Assembly: GCF_047663525.1 (NCBI RefSeq)
Contig: NC_092600.1
Location: forward strand, 2,662,001 to 2,726,000
From: Anas platyrhynchos
Taxonomy: Eukaryota > Chordata > Aves > Anseriformes > Anatidae
Direction: 5' to 3'
DNA length: 64,000 nt
This document shows positions 61,101 through 64,000 of the stretch, one piece after another. The translations under genes were made by a program, and so were the position numbers. Under the pieces are notes generated by a model, which was given only the letters and a program-made list of their open reading frames with translations, did no database searches and had not been told where the DNA came from. Every line of letters begins with the position of its first letter. The first letter of the stretch is position 1.

Positions 61101-62524
61101 TCCCAATAAAAGTGGGGAAGGCTGTGACACCTCTCACACCACTCCTGGGCCAGGAGGCTGCTTCAAACAGAGGGCTGGCAGGGGCACGGGCTCCTGCAGC
61201 CTCACGGTGTGGAGGCAGCCGGGGGCCTCCCCACCATTGGGGAACAGATGTCACGGTTTTTGCAACCTGAATTATTTTGGGAGGGCTGGAAATGTTATAT
61301 CTCAGGCAAGACTGGCTGGAGAAGTTGTCCCTTCAAGGGCAGGGTGAGGACAATGTCAGTGACCACAGGGATGTGATGAGAGACCCCGAGGTATCTGGTG
61401 TGCGGTCACAGCAAGGAGCTGGGACTGCAGGTACTGAGAGGTCTTCAGAGCACAAAAGACCAAAGCAAAGAGAGGACATAAGTACACAAAGGCAGCTTCT
61501 GCCTCCCTAATCTGCCACTTGGTGAATATCTTGGTTCTAAGAAACCAGAGGGGACAAGGACTGAAATCAGCATGTGGCTGAGGTTGTGAGGCACAGCCCA
61601 GGCCAGTAACCCATGAGAAGGCAGTGAAGGCATGCAGGGAGGGACCCATCACACCTCGTGCCCCTGCACAGACCCAGAGCCAGTCACTTGCCTGTTAAGT
61701 ACACGCCAAGTATCCCAGAAAAAGGAAAAACACAAAGCAACATTTTCACAAGCCACAGCATTTTCTAAATCTGCATAACTGTCTTGTCTTGAAAGCAACA
61801 CGGGAGAAGCAGCAAAGATATGGTATGTAAGATAAATAAGTGATAAATACACGCCAACCAAAACATTATTTGTAGTCTATTTACATTCAAAGAGCTACTT
61901 TAAAAGGAAGCATTGGTATTAAATTGGCAGATAAGACTTCCACATTGTGGTTACGGCACTGCAGACTGATGTGATTAATAGCAATACACTCCAACACGTT
62001 GTTTACCTTGTGCGGGACCAGACTGATGAATGAAAAATGAAACAAACAAACAAACAAGCTGTTTTTCAAATAAGGTGCAAACAGTGGGGATGGCAGAAGC
62101 TGGCCACCAGCTACTGAATTTATTTGCAGGACCAGGCTATGGGAAATGCGCCTGCAGGAAAGGAATCCCAGAGCCACGGAGCTCCTTGCAGCAGCAGCAA
62201 GCTGCACATCAGCCCTGAATGCCATCCACAGTACGGCAGCAGGTTTCAGAGCTGTGTTTGAAGGATATTTCACCTTGGCAGACAAGAACTGCTGGAGCAA
62301 CAAGGATGCTTGGCTTTGTCATCTTCAGAGATGGAATTGAAGCAGCAGAACACTGCTGGAAGCAAACAGGGCCTTGGCACCAAAACACTCACATCCGATT
62401 GATATTTGCCAAAAAAATGCAAGTGGTTCAGCTCTATTAAAGTGATTATTTAATCAAGTCATCACTAGGCTTGCCTGACTGGATAATCCTGTATATACAG
62501 AGAAAATAATGAACCTTTTTTTCC

Positions 62525-62555
<31 letters not shown>

Positions 62556-63889
62556 ACATCTGCTCATCAGCTGCAGCATTTCTTCTGCAGTTAGAGCTGA
62601 ACAAAATACAGATGAGCAAATCTACACATGGCTGGGTTATCTGTGTGTGTGCACCCTCAGCCTTAAACAGAGCCACAGCCTCGATAGCCCATAACACAGG
62701 ACACAGTTCAGCCCACAGGTCTTTAAACTCCTTTGGATCAACTCCCACACAGCTCCCAGGCCAGTTCCACCACACCTGGGTCTCCCTGCTCACAACAACT
62801 CCAGACACAGACTGGCCAACTAACGCTACAGCTGACTGGGAAGTGAAGTATGACCGACATTTTTAATAGAAAAGTGATTTATTCCTAAAGGATATTTTCT
62901 ACAGCTGGATATGAGCATTGCTGGGACCTGCTGGTCACTTTCATCACCCCGCTGAGTCTTACGGGGATGATCAGTGGATGACTCAAACCAAGAACTCTTA
63001 AAAATTTCTAGTTCAGTGTTTACACAAAAATAGAGATGTGCACCTCCGTGAGATTTGCTTTCCTTTCTGCATCCAGCCTGGATTAATTCCAGCAAGAAGG
63101 ACAGTAATAATAATAATAGCTCACCAAAAGGATGTGGGTTTCTTCTCCTGGAAGAAATTTTGCTCTTTGATCTACTCCACCTTAGAGAAGGAAAGGGCAA
63201 TTTTCCTGTCGGCTCTGGGAAACACCGGTTGTGGTGTGGAAATGCAGTTCCATTATTCTGTAGGTTCCACACACGGCCCCCCCGGTAAGAACTGGGATGG
63301 TCTTTGAGGGTTTTGCCTCTGAGAGCTTATAATGAAATAGTTGGGAAGCTCCAGAAAGGTCTGAGCCTGCTCTGAGTTGTGGCAGAAAGGGGAACAGAAG
63401 CCCCAAGAGAGCAAATTCTGAGTACTGACAAACACGTGGCAGAGCACAACGTAGATTCTGCAGGAACGCTGAAAGGCTAAGGCAGAAGTCAGCAAGAACC
63501 ACTGACTTCAGGCTCCACGCACATGTGCACCCAAGCATTAGTCTCTATTTGATTGATAATAATTAGCACTACCAACACATCTACTGTCTTTTGATCAAAG
63601 TATTTTCCTTCTGCCCGTCCAAAAGTCTCTTTTTGATCTTTGGTCTTAAACTCTGATGGAAAGCTTTAGTGAGGGAAATTCAGCAGTGAGCGCAGCACCT
63701 GGCACGCCAGGCCTGAAGGAGGCACCCGATAAACAGCAAACCCGTGACAAGGGCCACATTAAGCCACAGATGCTAGCACTAGCCCCAGGGCTTTTTCTTT
63801 ACACTTGGTTCCAGCTAAAACAAGCTAAAACACAGCCACACGTCACCCTGTGGTGACAGCAGGGGACAGAAGTCCCCAAGGAGCTGCCA
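58111..63889. other. Presumed VDAC1-TCF7 intergenic region
   Basis: Contains short chance ORFs, long A-runs (59457-59476, 60885-60909, 62528-62553) and an (AAAC)n run (62040-62057). I recognise no TCF7 exon. The assignment to this interval rests on known synteny only. Confidence 0.45.
60885..60909 (+). repeat. Poly-A run (25 nt)
   Basis: An uninterrupted A-run. Others of 17-26 nt occur at 37193-37214, 52584-52600, 52684-52704, 59457-59476 and 62528-62553. None is preceded by a recognisable retrogene. Confidence 0.9.
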
Positions 63890-64000
63890 CCCTGCCTGGA
63901 GTCACCATCCCTGGAAGTCTTCAAAAGACGTTTAGATGTAGAATTTAGGGATATGGTTTAGTGGGTACTGTTAGTGTTAGGTTAGAGGTTGGACTCGATG
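63890..64000 (+). mobile_element. CR1 LINE 3' region, cut by window end
   Basis: GGAGTCACCATCCCTGGAAG, CTTCAAAAGACGTTTAGATG and GGTTGGACTCGATG are typical of the last ~120 bp of CR1 elements in birds. The terminal repeats lie beyond the window. The 5' boundary is approximate. Confidence 0.85.

Noticed and set aside
1-64000. CRISPR array, operon, prophage or other bacterial-type system
   Set aside because: Spliced vertebrate genes, CpG islands and CR1 elements exclude a prokaryotic source; no regularly spaced repeats were seen.

Overview
This window comes from a vertebrate nuclear genome, most likely a bird. The evidence is two spliced genes with GT-AG introns and CpG-island promoters, CR1-type LINE fragments as the only recognisable interspersed repeats, no Alu or L1, and compact spacing. 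The gene pair and its orientation match human 5q31 (FSTL4 - C5orf15/KCT2 - VDAC1 - TCF7), which corresponds to chicken chromosome 13. I place it in birds by inference; a non-avian reptile is not strictly excluded.

Layout. Positions 1-36 kb are a long intergenic stretch on the presumed FSTL4 side. I see no supportable exon there. It alternates between GC-rich stretches full of chance reading frames and several AT-rich blocks, rich in homeodomain-core motifs, that look like conserved noncoding elements. A CR1 fragment lies at about 30.85-31.04 kb. C5orf15/KCT2 occupies about 36.6-41.8 kb on the minus strand: three coding exons, 277 codons, a type I membrane protein with a TGN38-like tail. About 2 kb separates its promoter from the polyadenylation signal of VDAC1, which lies upstream of it in the same orientation. 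VDAC1 occupies about 43.8-57.95 kb on the minus strand: eight coding exons and one inferred noncoding first exon, giving exactly 283 codons plus stop. Positions 58-64 kb are the presumed VDAC1-TCF7 intergenic region, with no gene I can support and a CR1 3' end running off the window edge.

Function. VDAC1 is the main outer mitochondrial membrane channel for metabolites. KCT2 is a small single-pass protein of the late secretory pathway. Nothing in the sequence links the two functionally, but the KCT2 promoter carries a perfect NRF1 palindrome, a TISU translation-start element, and a 63-bp tandem duplication with AAAGGTCA half-sites. These motifs are typical of genes co-regulated with mitochondrial biogenesis. 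The VDAC1 promoter/intron 1 island contains a perfect PAR-bZIP (D-box) palindrome and G-quadruplex motifs.

I found no operon, CRISPR array, phage or other previously undescribed system. The most worthwhile items are the promoter architecture, the TGN38-like tail of KCT2, the Cys-to-Ser change at VDAC1 residue 232, and the candidate enhancers.
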